A stretch of DNA of 8,686 bases. Origin: Defluviitaleaceae bacterium. GTDB lineage: Bacteria > Bacillota > Clostridia > Lachnospirales > WRAX01. How positions within the stretch are numbered: position 1 is the first letter of the stretch; every line of letters starts with the position of its first letter. Shown piece by piece: positions 1 to 6,239 of the stretch. Under the pieces are notes generated by a model. The model saw nothing but the letters and a program-made list of their open reading frames with translations, ran no database searches and was not told where the DNA came from. Position numbers and translations under genes: made by a program. The DNA lies in NCBI GenBank assembly GCA_009784355.1, contig WRBU01000036.1:1-8686 (forward strand), given 5' to 3'.

Positions 1-21
1 CGAATAATAATTGTGAAATAG

Positions 22-57
22 CAATCCCCCACCGACATGTTGTTCGGCGGGGGATTG
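22..57 (-). terminator. Rho-independent-type terminator of the alr-ald operon
   Basis: Two 14-nt arms (22-35 and 44-57) flank an 8-nt loop, 6 bp beyond the ald stop codon. On the minus strand the arms are CAATCCCCCGCCGA and TCGGTGGGGGATTG, so the single imperfect position is a G-U wobble. On the plus strand the same position is an A-C mismatch, which says the structure is built for minus-strand RNA. The sequence after the stem on the minus strand is A/T-rich but has no long uninterrupted T run, so the U-tract is weak while the stem is very strong. Confidence 0.8.
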
Positions 58-63
58 TTTATC

Positions 64-1176
64 TTACAGCAAAGTTGTAAGGTCGGTATACTCCATTTCA
101 AAATCACGTGCAACTGCTTCTTCCGTAAGATGCCCTTTGTAAGTGTTCACACCCGGTAGAAGGTTTTTGTTAGCTTTGACTGCTGCTTCCAGCCCCATAT
201 CGGCTATTTTTAACCCATAGGCTAGGGTGGCATTTGTTAGGGCTATGGTAGATGTATTACTTACAGCACCAGGCATATTAGCCACGCAGTAATGCACAAC
301 TCCGTCCACCACAAAGGTTGGGTTGTCGTGGTATGTGGCACGGGTGGTTTCGGCACATCCACCTTGGTCAACAGCAACGTCTACAATAACGCTGCCTGGC
401 TTCATTTTTGAAAGATATTCCTTGCGAATCAGCTTTGGTGCAGCACCACCGGGGATTAAAACTGCCCCAATTACTAGGTCAGCATCCATAAGAGCGGCTT
501 CGATGGCAGATGGAGTGGAATATAATGTTTGGATTTGTGAACCCCAAATGTCGTCAAGGGTAGTAAGAGTGTCAAGGTTGTTATCAAATACAGTCACATT
601 TGCGCCAAGACCTATTGCCATTTTCATTGCAGACTTACCAACAACACCGCCGCCTATTACAACAACATTGGCTTTGCTAGTCCCGGGAACACCGCCCAAA
701 AGTACGCCACGTCCGCCCATAATTTTTTCAAGGCATCTAGCACCTGCTTGCACGGACAGCTTGCCGGCAACTTCACTCATAGGCTTTAACAGCGGCAAGC
801 CGCCGTTGTTGTCACGTATTGTTTCGTAAGCAACACCCTTTACTTTACGCTCTAACATCGCTTTGGTAAGCGGCAAATCCGCCGCCAAATGTAAGTAAGT
901 GTAGATAATTTGGTCTTCACGCATAAGGTCGTATTCTTCTTTAAGCGGCTCTTTTACTTTTACAATCATGTCACATTTTGCCCAAACTTCCTCGGCCGTT
1001 TGCAAAATAGTTGCCCCTGCGGCAACATAATCTTCGTCTGAAAAGCTAGAGCCAGCTCCAGCTCCTGTTTGAACAAAAACCTCGTGCCCCCGCGCTACAT
1101 ACTCTTTCACATTCATGGGGGTTAAGCCCACACGAAACTCGTAATGCTTAATTTCTTTGACAGTGCCTACTTTCAT
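64..1176 (-). CDS. ald: Alanine dehydrogenase
   Basis: Cytoplasmic NAD-dependent enzyme interconverting L-alanine with pyruvate, ammonium and NADH. The 370-residue product has the usual family length. The N-terminal domain begins [10 protein letters not shown] and holds the known pyruvate-site residues at their usual positions: Arg15, Lys75 (KVKEP) and His96 (YLHLAAD). The NAD-binding fold follows, with VIGGGVVG at about 173-180 and ribose-binding Asp198 (VFDNN); catalytic Asp270 lies in VDVAVDQGG. The conserved [11 protein letters not shown] segment is at 300-310. The open frame continues upstream to an ATG at 1266, but the ATG at 1176 is chosen because GGAGGAA lies just before it, the protein then starts exactly where the family does, and the extension would run into alr. 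It lies 20 bp after alr and is presumably co-transcribed with it. In Bacillus, ald supports alanine catabolism and sporulation; that role here is inference only. Confidence 0.97.
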   Translation of the reverse strand: MKVGTVKEIKHYEFRVGLTPMNVKEYVARGHEVFVQTGAGAGSSFSDEDYVAAGATILQTAEEVWAKCDMIVKVKEPLKEEYDLMREDQIIYTYLHLAADLPLTKAMLERKVKGVAYETIRDNNGGLPLLKPMSEVAGKLSVQAGARCLEKIMGGRGVLLGGVPGTSKANVVVIGGGVVGKSAMKMAIGLGANVTVFDNNLDTLTTLDDIWGSQIQTLYSTPSAIEAALMDADLVIGAVLIPGGAAPKLIRKEYLSKMKPGSVIVDVAVDQGGCAETTRATYHDNPTFVVDGVVHYCVANMPGAVSNTSTIALTNATLAYGLKIADMGLEAAVKANKNLLPGVNTYKGHLTEEAVARDFEMEYTDLTTLL

Positions 1177-1196
1177 AGCAGATTCCTCCAGTAATT

Positions 1197-2309
1197 TTAT
1201 GTATAAAATCTTTGAACCCTTTGTGAAATTGCGGTGGTTACTTCGTAGTTTATGCTGCCTTGCCATCCCGCAATGTCTTCGGCGGTGATGCGGGCATTGC
1301 TTTGTGTTCCAATAAAAATTACTTCATCGCCCGCCTTGGCATCGGTGCTTGTAGCGTCCACCATAAGTTGGTCCATGCAAACTGTACCAACAACGGGGCA
1401 ATGCTTGCCGCCTATAAGAACAAAACCTCTGTTGCTTAATTGACGGGAAATTCCGTCGCCATAACCAAGGGGAATTGTAGCAATTTGCATATCTCCATCA
1501 GCTACAAAACTACGCCCATACCCAACACTTTCGCCTTTTGCAATGGTTTTGATGTGTCCAATGCGGCTTTTAAGAGTCATTGCGGGCATGATACCCATTT
1601 TACGCAATTTTTCCGCTCCTTTTGGTGTGGAGCATGGGGCAAGTCCGTAAATTAGAACGCCAATACGCACCATATTAAGATTATATTCGGGGTGATGCAA
1701 AACTGCTCCGCTGTTTGCAATATGTTTGTTAGGTATTTCAAGCCCTTTTGCAACAGCCGCAAAGCCCGCAAATTGTTCTTTCGTAAAATTCGGGTCAGAT
1801 TCAGAGGCGGCAAAATGAGAATATATTCCGTCTATACAAAGATTTGGCAGTGCCGCTATTTCTTCAATGCTGTCAAATTCCTTAAAGCCGAGCCGATTCA
1901 TACCCGTGTCAATTTTAATGTGAACATTTGCTGTTTTGCCCATGTTTTGAGCCATATCTGACAAATTCCTAGCAGTGATTATATCAAAAATTGTGACAGT
2001 TAAATCATGCGACAATGCCACTTCAAACTCTGACTCAAATATTGCTCCCATTACCAAAATAGGGGTTGTAATACCGCTTTGGCGCAAAATTACACCCTCG
2101 TTTGGTGTAGCAACAGAAAGCCACTCGCATCCTGCCATAACGGCGGTGTGGGCAATAGGTGCGTTTGGGGATACGCCATGCCCATAAGCATTTGCTTTTA
2201 TCACAGCCATAATTTTGGCAGAGCCCACAAGCCCTTGCACAATACGTATATTCGCTTTTATCTGCGCCAAATCAACAATGGCGGCGGCTCTTGCAAAATT
2301 ATTTTCCAT
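1197..2309 (-). CDS. alr: Alanine racemase
   Basis: PLP-dependent racemase that interconverts L- and D-alanine, supplying D-alanine for peptidoglycan. The 370 residues match the family length. The PLP-binding lysine is Lys38 in AVIKANAYGHG at the start of the TIM barrel. The second catalytic base is Tyr264 in SVGYGR. The C-terminal beta domain supplies LGYGDG (Tyr283) and VCMDQ (Cys311-Met312-Asp313), which line the active-site entrance. The only plausible start is ATG 2309, since the next residues already reach the conserved IVDLAQIKAN segment. No clear Shine-Dalgarno precedes it: the 12 nt upstream on the minus strand read GGTAGAATGAAGAC without a GGAGG core. It is the first gene of a two-gene operon with ald, which would let the cell move D-alanine to L-alanine to pyruvate or the reverse. 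Whether this is the housekeeping racemase or a catabolic/sporulation copy cannot be told from the window. Confidence 0.96.
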   Translation of the reverse strand: MENNFARAAAIVDLAQIKANIRIVQGLVGSAKIMAVIKANAYGHGVSPNAPIAHTAVMAGCEWLSVATPNEGVILRQSGITTPILVMGAIFESEFEVALSHDLTVTIFDIITARNLSDMAQNMGKTANVHIKIDTGMNRLGFKEFDSIEEIAALPNLCIDGIYSHFAASESDPNFTKEQFAGFAAVAKGLEIPNKHIANSGAVLHHPEYNLNMVRIGVLIYGLAPCSTPKGAEKLRKMGIMPAMTLKSRIGHIKTIAKGESVGYGRSFVADGDMQIATIPLGYGDGISRQLSNRGFVLIGGKHCPVVGTVCMDQLMVDATSTDAKAGDEVIFIGTQSNARITAEDIAGWQGSINYEVTTAISQRVQRFYT

Positions 2310-2315
2310 GTCTTC

Positions 2316-2344
2316 ATTCTACCAAAAACGCTTTGTTTTTGCAA
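2316..2344 (-). promoter_or_regulatory. Candidate promoter of alr-ald
   Basis: On the minus strand TTGCAA (2339-2344) lies 17 bp from TAGAAT (2316-2321), giving 4/6 and 5/6 matches to sigma-A boxes. The predicted start of transcription falls at or within a base or two of the alr ATG, implying a leaderless or nearly leaderless mRNA. A weaker alternative lies further upstream: another TAGAAT with a TTAAGA-like -35, which would give a leader of some 40 nt. The spacing is good, but the -35 is imperfect, so this is a candidate only. Confidence 0.45.
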
Positions 2345-2390
2345 GAGCTATTCTATGAAATTTACGCTTTTTTCTTAAAACAAAAAATCC

Positions 2391-2419
2391 TTGACAATTA
2401 TTTAGTCGTGATATATAAT
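2391..2419 (+). promoter_or_regulatory. Consensus sigma-A promoter of the marR-RND operon
   Basis: TTGACA (2391-2396) and TATAAT (2414-2419) are separated by exactly 17 bp and match the consensus at all 12 positions. Transcription is predicted to begin near 2425-2427. A promoter this strong in front of a drug-pump operon suggests that it is normally held down by a repressor, which fits the overlapping inverted repeat. Confidence 0.9.
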
Positions 2420-2435
2420 AGTCCAAAATCACGAC
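2405..2435. promoter_or_regulatory. Probable operator: perfect inverted repeat over the -10 region
   Basis: GTCGTGAT (2405-2412) and ATCACGAC (2428-2435) are exact reverse complements separated by 15 bp, with centres 23 bp apart, about two helical turns. The left arm lies in the promoter spacer beside the -10 box, and the right arm covers the predicted start of transcription. This is the expected place for autorepression by the MarR-type protein encoded immediately downstream. A third half-site, GTCGTG, occurs at 2454-2459. Binding by this regulator is inferred from position and symmetry. Confidence 0.7.
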
Positions 2436-2460
2436 CAATCGAAAGGAGGTTTTGTCGTGG
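2429..2460 (+). other. Predicted leader-RNA hairpin enclosing the marR start codon
   Basis: In the transcript, UCACGAC (2429-2435) can pair with GUCGUGG (2454-2460), giving six Watson-Crick pairs and one U-G pair around an 18-nt loop. The loop carries the AAGGAGG ribosome binding site, and the GUG start codon (2457-2459) lies in the 3' strand of the stem. If the start of transcription is near 2426, the hairpin forms at the very 5' end of the mRNA. The pairing is read directly from the sequence; an effect on translation is inference, and the arms may instead be only DNA half-sites. Confidence 0.4.
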
Positions 2461-2945
2461 AAGAATCAAATATTGATAGTCAAAAAATACCCCTTTCAAG
2501 CCTTAAAGAAACTTGGCATAAAATAAACTGCCTATACGACCTTTACGCAAAATCGCTTGACCTCAGCTTTGTGTCGGTTTTGGTGTTGTGGACTTTACAT
2601 AACTCTGTTGCTGTTTGTACACAAAAAGAATTGTGCCAAAAATTAGGATTGCCAAAGCAGGTAGTGAACTCCATAATAAAATCTTTTTGGGAACGTGGGT
2701 ATGTAGAACTTAAAGAAGCAAAAGACCGCAGAAACAAAGAAATTATTGTAACCAAAAAAGGTAATGAATTTGCTAAAAAAGTGCTGTCGCCTTTAAGTGA
2801 AGCCGAGTACGCCGTCTGGAAAGGGCTGTCGCCGCAAGAAATAGCTATTTTGGCTGGTGCGTTAGAAAAATACATCATGGCTTTGGAAGAAGCCTTGCAA
2901 AATCGCAATGATACGGAGGAAGCAAGTAATGATAGAAAAATTTAG
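2457..2945 (+). CDS. MarR-family winged-helix transcriptional regulator
   Basis: Predicted cytoplasmic dimeric repressor of 162 residues, within the usual MarR length of about 140-170. A helical N-terminal dimerisation region (roughly 12-50) is followed by a winged helix-turn-helix: helices at about 55-80 (CTQKELCQKLGLPKQVVNSI, then IKSFWERGYV) and a wing at about 82-100 containing DRRNKEI, the usual Asp-Arg wing signature. A C-terminal helix completes the dimer interface. The start is GTG 2457, with GAAAGGAGG ending 7-8 nt upstream. The gene precedes and overlaps the RND pump gene by 17 bp, so it probably controls that pump and itself through the inverted repeat in the promoter. In such pairs the ligand is often a substrate of the pump, but no ligand can be deduced. 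The last residues are polar and probably disordered. Confidence 0.88.
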   Translation: MEESNIDSQKIPLSSLKETWHKINCLYDLYAKSLDLSFVSVLVLWTLHNSVAVCTQKELCQKLGLPKQVVNSIIKSFWERGYVELKEAKDRRNKEIIVTKKGNEFAKKVLSPLSEAEYAVWKGLSPQEIAILAGALEKYIMALEEALQNRNDTEEASNDRKI

Positions 2946-5900
2946 TGTAAGAAAACCCTTTACTGTTTTGGTGGGTGTTATTTTAATAGTGGTGCTTGGT
3001 ATCGTGTCCTTTATGGGTACATCCACAGACCTTTTGCCCGCCATGGACTTGCCTTTTTCGGCAATAATTACACCTTATATAGGGGCTACGCCAGAAGAAG
3101 TTGAGCAAAGCGTAAGCATCCCCATAGAGGGCAGCATGTCTACTTTAAGCGGCATAAGCAATGTTCAATCTATTTCAAACGAACACATGTCTATTGTGAT
3201 ACTTGAATTTACGGGAACAACCAATATGGATTCAGCATCACTTGAAATCCGTGAAGCCTTGGACATGCTAAATTTGCCCGATGGTGTTGGCAATCCCATG
3301 ACTTTACGCCTAAACCCCGAAATGATGCCTATAATGACAACAAATGTCTTTGTTGAGGGCATGGAAATTGACGAATTGTCACAATTTGTGCAAAATACAG
3401 TAGCACCAGCCATTGAGGGCGTGCCGGGTGTTGCAATGGTAAACCTTTCTGGGCTTGTCCAAAACCAACTGCATGTTATTTTGCGCACGGAGCTTGTGGA
3501 TGCGGTAAACGAGCGTCTTAACATCGCTGTCAGCGAAATGATGATGGGTATGATGGCGCAGCAAGCCGCAGCAATGGGTGTTTCTCTTGAACAACTCATC
3601 GCAATGCAACCTCCGCAAGAAGAAGGCGAAGAAGCACAGCCCATAGCACTTCCTGACGCTATGCTTACCGTGGAAGCCATTACGGGCATACTTTCTGCGC
3701 AAAACTTCGCAATGCCCGCTGGTTTTATAACCGACAATAATGTAGAATATATGGTGCGTGTGGGCGATAGATTTGCAGGGGTAGACGAAATTGCGAATAT
3801 GTTGATTTTTGACCCTGCCATGATGGGTATTGTGGGCATGGAGCCAATACGCCTATCCGACGTTGCCGATGTTATCGAAACAGACGACAGTGCGTTTAGT
3901 TTTACACAAGTCAATGGCAGTGATGCCGTAATGCTAACAATTCAAAAACAAAGTGAATTTTCAACGGCGGATGTTACAAATGCCGTACGTGAGCGTTTGG
4001 ATGCTCTTGCAGAAAGCAACGATGGCTTTGGTTATGCCGTTTTAATGGACCAAGGCGAGATGATAGGCATCATAATCGGCTCCGTGCTTGACAATCTTTT
4101 GTATGGAGGCATACTTGCAATTTTGGTTTTGTTGATATTTTTACGTGATATTCGCCCAACCCTTATTGTGGCGGTTTCCATACCAGCCAGCTTGTTGCTT
4201 GCCTTCACGCTAATGTATTTTACAGGCGTATCGCTTAATATGATTTCAATGGGCGGCTTGGCACTTACTGTTGGTATGCTTGTTGACAACTCCATCGCTG
4301 TTATTGAAAACATTTATCGTATGCGTGCTACAACATCAAGGTCTTGCGCACGGGCAGCAGTAAAAGGAACCGCACAAATGGCAGGCCCAATAACTGCCGC
4401 CACCATCACAACAATTTCAATGTTTTTGCCAATAGTTTTTACATCGGGCATAACCCGCCAGCTTTTTGCCGACCTTGGCTTAACTATTGCCTACTCGCTT
4501 TTGGCAAGTCTTATAATAGCGATGACGGTGGTACCTGCGGCTTCCAGTGTTATGCTTAAAAAAGTAAAGCGTGAGCCAGACGGCAAGCGTTGGTCAAAAT
4601 TTTTGGACAAATATGAAAAGGCATTGCGTTTTAGCCTTGGCAAAGGGATTCGCTGGGCAGTTTTAGCATTTGCAATTTTTGCCTTTGTAGGCAGTTTTAT
4701 GCTTATTAATGCCCGTGGTATGGAAATGTTTCCCGCAATGGATATGGGGCAGTTTTCCGTATCCGCCCAAACACCAGAAGGCACGGAATTTGAGCAAGCA
4801 AGGGAGCTTGCGAGAGAGTTTGCTGCATATGTTCTTGAAATTGAGGACGTAGAAACTGTAGGTGTATCCATTGGCGGTGGCGGCATGATGGCGGCAATGG
4901 GCGGCGGTTTATTTGGAGGCGGCGGAGGTAGCGGCGGCACAAATATTGATATGTACGTACTTATGTCCGAAGACCGCAGTATTTCTGCCGACGAACTTGC
5001 AGAGCAAGTCAATGCAATTAGTGCAAGACTTGGCTTGGAGTCTGATGTAGAGCTGGAAGACGGCGGCATGGGAATGATGTTTGGTTCACCCATCTCCATT
5101 ACCGTACAGGGGGCAGAGCTTGATGCAATACGTGATACGGCAATACGCCTTGCGGAAGAAATATCACAAATAGAGGGTGCTACAAACATAACAGACATGA
5201 CTGAGCAAACCGAGCCAGAACTGCGCATTATTGTTCGCAAAGACGATGCAATGGCGCATGGCTTGACTACGGCACAGGTATTCATGGCAGTTAATGCCGC
5301 TATAACCACCCCAGAGCGCACCATTGACATGACACTCAATGGAATAGGCTACGAGATTGTTATTAAAGACGGCGACTTTATAGAGCCCAACTGGGCAACC
5401 ATCGAAAATTTGCAAATTACCACAGCAAACGGCTATGTTGCATTGTACGAAATTGCAAGCATTGTGGAAGATACGGGCTTTACCAGCATAGTCCGTATGA
5501 ACCGCAATAGAATTGTGACCATAACAGGCGACATAGAGCCAGGCTTTAATGTAGGCTTGATAAACACGGAAGTAGAGCGTGTTTTGGCGGAGTTTGTGCC
5601 GGAAGCAGGCGTGCAAGTATTTGTAGGCGGTGAAGCAGAAGCCATGATGGATGCCTTTGGCGACCTTGTGCTTATGCTTATCCTTGGCTTGGTATTTACC
5701 TACCTTATAATGGTTGCGCAATTCCAGTCATTACAAGGGCCTTTTGTTATCATGTTCACTATACCCCTTGCCTTTACAGGCGGCTTTGCGGGGCTTATGG
5801 TTGCAGGTATGCCTCTTTCCATTGTTAGCATAATAGGTTTAATACTGCTAACAGGCGTGGCAATAAACAACGGCATAGTGCTTGTTAGCCGTATAACGCA

Positions 5901-6189
5901 AATGCGCCACGAAGGAATGGCTAAACTTGATGCCATTATCGACGCTGGGCGCAAACGCATCCGCCCAATTATAATGACGGCGGTGTCCACCATTTTTGCA
6001 ATGTCCGTAATCGCCCTTGGCTTTGGCGAAGGCACGGAAATGCTGCAGCCAATGGCGGTTGCCACCATAGGCGGCTTGATATATTCCACCGCAATGACGC
6101 TGTTTGTTGTGCCAATTATTTACGACATTTTCCATCGTAATAAGGATATTAGTAAAGAAAACCTTGATGCACCTGATATTGATGATTAA
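2929..6189 (+). CDS. RND-superfamily efflux permease (AcrB/SwrC-like)
   Basis: Proton-driven inner-membrane exporter of 1086 residues, full length for HAE1-type RND pumps. TM1 is at about 12-30, a large extracytoplasmic porter region at about 31-380, TM2-TM6 at about 380-541, TM7 at about 573-592, a second porter region to about 910, and TM8-TM12 at 912-1068. TM4 carries MLVDNS (Asp453-Asn454), where AcrB has Asp-Asp; TM10 carries INNG (Asn980), where AcrB has its relay lysine. To my knowledge both are usual in Gram-positive and SwrC-like members. The first porter half carries an extra Met/Gln/Glu-rich stretch at about 200-247, and a glycine-rich loop spans 649-670. The ATG at 2929 is preferred over the in-frame ATG at 2908 because GGAGG (2916-2920) precedes it. 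No adaptor or outer-membrane gene is adjacent, so it probably works alone. The substrate is unknown; drugs, lipids or lipopeptides are all possible. Confidence 0.93.
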   Translation: MIEKFSVRKPFTVLVGVILIVVLGIVSFMGTSTDLLPAMDLPFSAIITPYIGATPEEVEQSVSIPIEGSMSTLSGISNVQSISNEHMSIVILEFTGTTNMDSASLEIREALDMLNLPDGVGNPMTLRLNPEMMPIMTTNVFVEGMEIDELSQFVQNTVAPAIEGVPGVAMVNLSGLVQNQLHVILRTELVDAVNERLNIAVSEMMMGMMAQQAAAMGVSLEQLIAMQPPQEEGEEAQPIALPDAMLTVEAITGILSAQNFAMPAGFITDNNVEYMVRVGDRFAGVDEIANMLIFDPAMMGIVGMEPIRLSDVADVIETDDSAFSFTQVNGSDAVMLTIQKQSEFSTADVTNAVRERLDALAESNDGFGYAVLMDQGEMIGIIIGSVLDNLLYGGILAILVLLIFLRDIRPTLIVAVSIPASLLLAFTLMYFTGVSLNMISMGGLALTVGMLVDNSIAVIENIYRMRATTSRSCARAAVKGTAQMAGPITAATITTISMFLPIVFTSGITRQLFADLGLTIAYSLLASLIIAMTVVPAASSVMLKKVKREPDGKRWSKFLDKYEKALRFSLGKGIRWAVLAFAIFAFVGSFMLINARGMEMFPAMDMGQFSVSAQTPEGTEFEQARELAREFAAYVLEIEDVETVGVSIGGGGMMAAMGGGLFGGGGGSGGTNIDMYVLMSEDRSISADELAEQVNAISARLGLESDVELEDGGMGMMFGSPISITVQGAELDAIRDTAIRLAEEISQIEGATNITDMTEQTEPELRIIVRKDDAMAHGLTTAQVFMAVNAAITTPERTIDMTLNGIGYEIVIKDGDFIEPNWATIENLQITTANGYVALYEIASIVEDTGFTSIVRMNRNRIVTITGDIEPGFNVGLINTEVERVLAEFVPEAGVQVFVGGEAEAMMDAFGDLVLMLILGLVFTYLIMVAQFQSLQGPFVIMFTIPLAFTGGFAGLMVAGMPLSIVSIIGLILLTGVAINNGIVLVSRITQMRHEGMAKLDAIIDAGRKRIRPIIMTAVSTIFAMSVIALGFGEGTEMLQPMAVATIGGLIYSTAMTLFVVPIIYDIFHRNKDISKENLDAPDIDD

Positions 6190-6190
6190 A

Positions 6191-6239
6191 AAATATAAAA
6201 CCCCCGCCGAGTGCTTGGCGGGGGTTGAATTTTATATTT
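6191..6239. terminator. Bidirectional terminator between convergent genes
   Basis: A perfect 10-bp stem, AACCCCCGCC (6199-6208) with GGCGGGGGTT (6217-6226), encloses an 8-nt loop. It is flanked by AAATATAAAA (6191-6200) on the left and its reverse complement TTTTATATTT (6230-6239) on the right, so either strand gives a GC stem followed by a T-rich tract. It fills nearly the whole gap between the pump stop codon (6187-6189) and the protease stop codon (6240-6242), and should end both transcripts. Confidence 0.9.

Noticed and set aside
323..829. 168-codon plus-strand frame lying over ald
   Set aside because: It is antisense to a confidently identified gene, its composition is that of a mirrored coding frame, and it has no ribosome binding site or family resemblance.
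1177..1266. N-terminal extension of ald to an ATG at 1266
   Set aside because: It would overlap alr by 70 bp and add 30 residues absent from the family. The ATG at 1176 has a good GGAGGAA site and puts Arg15, Lys75, His96 and Asp270 at their standard numbers.
2310..2390. Possible riboswitch or small RNA gene between alr and marR
   Set aside because: The stretch is short and A/T-rich with no stable stem or recognisable riboswitch core; promoter elements account for the structure seen.
2908..2928. Upstream ATG for the RND permease at 2908
   Set aside because: It lacks a ribosome binding site, whereas GGAGG lies just upstream of 2929. The product from 2929 begins MIEKFSVRKP, typical for the family.
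4491..5339. 282-codon minus-strand frame inside the RND gene
   Set aside because: Ser/Ile/Pro/Met-rich low-information sequence that is the reverse complement of conserved pump coding sequence, with no promoter or ribosome binding site. The same applies to the 249-codon frame at 3165-3914.
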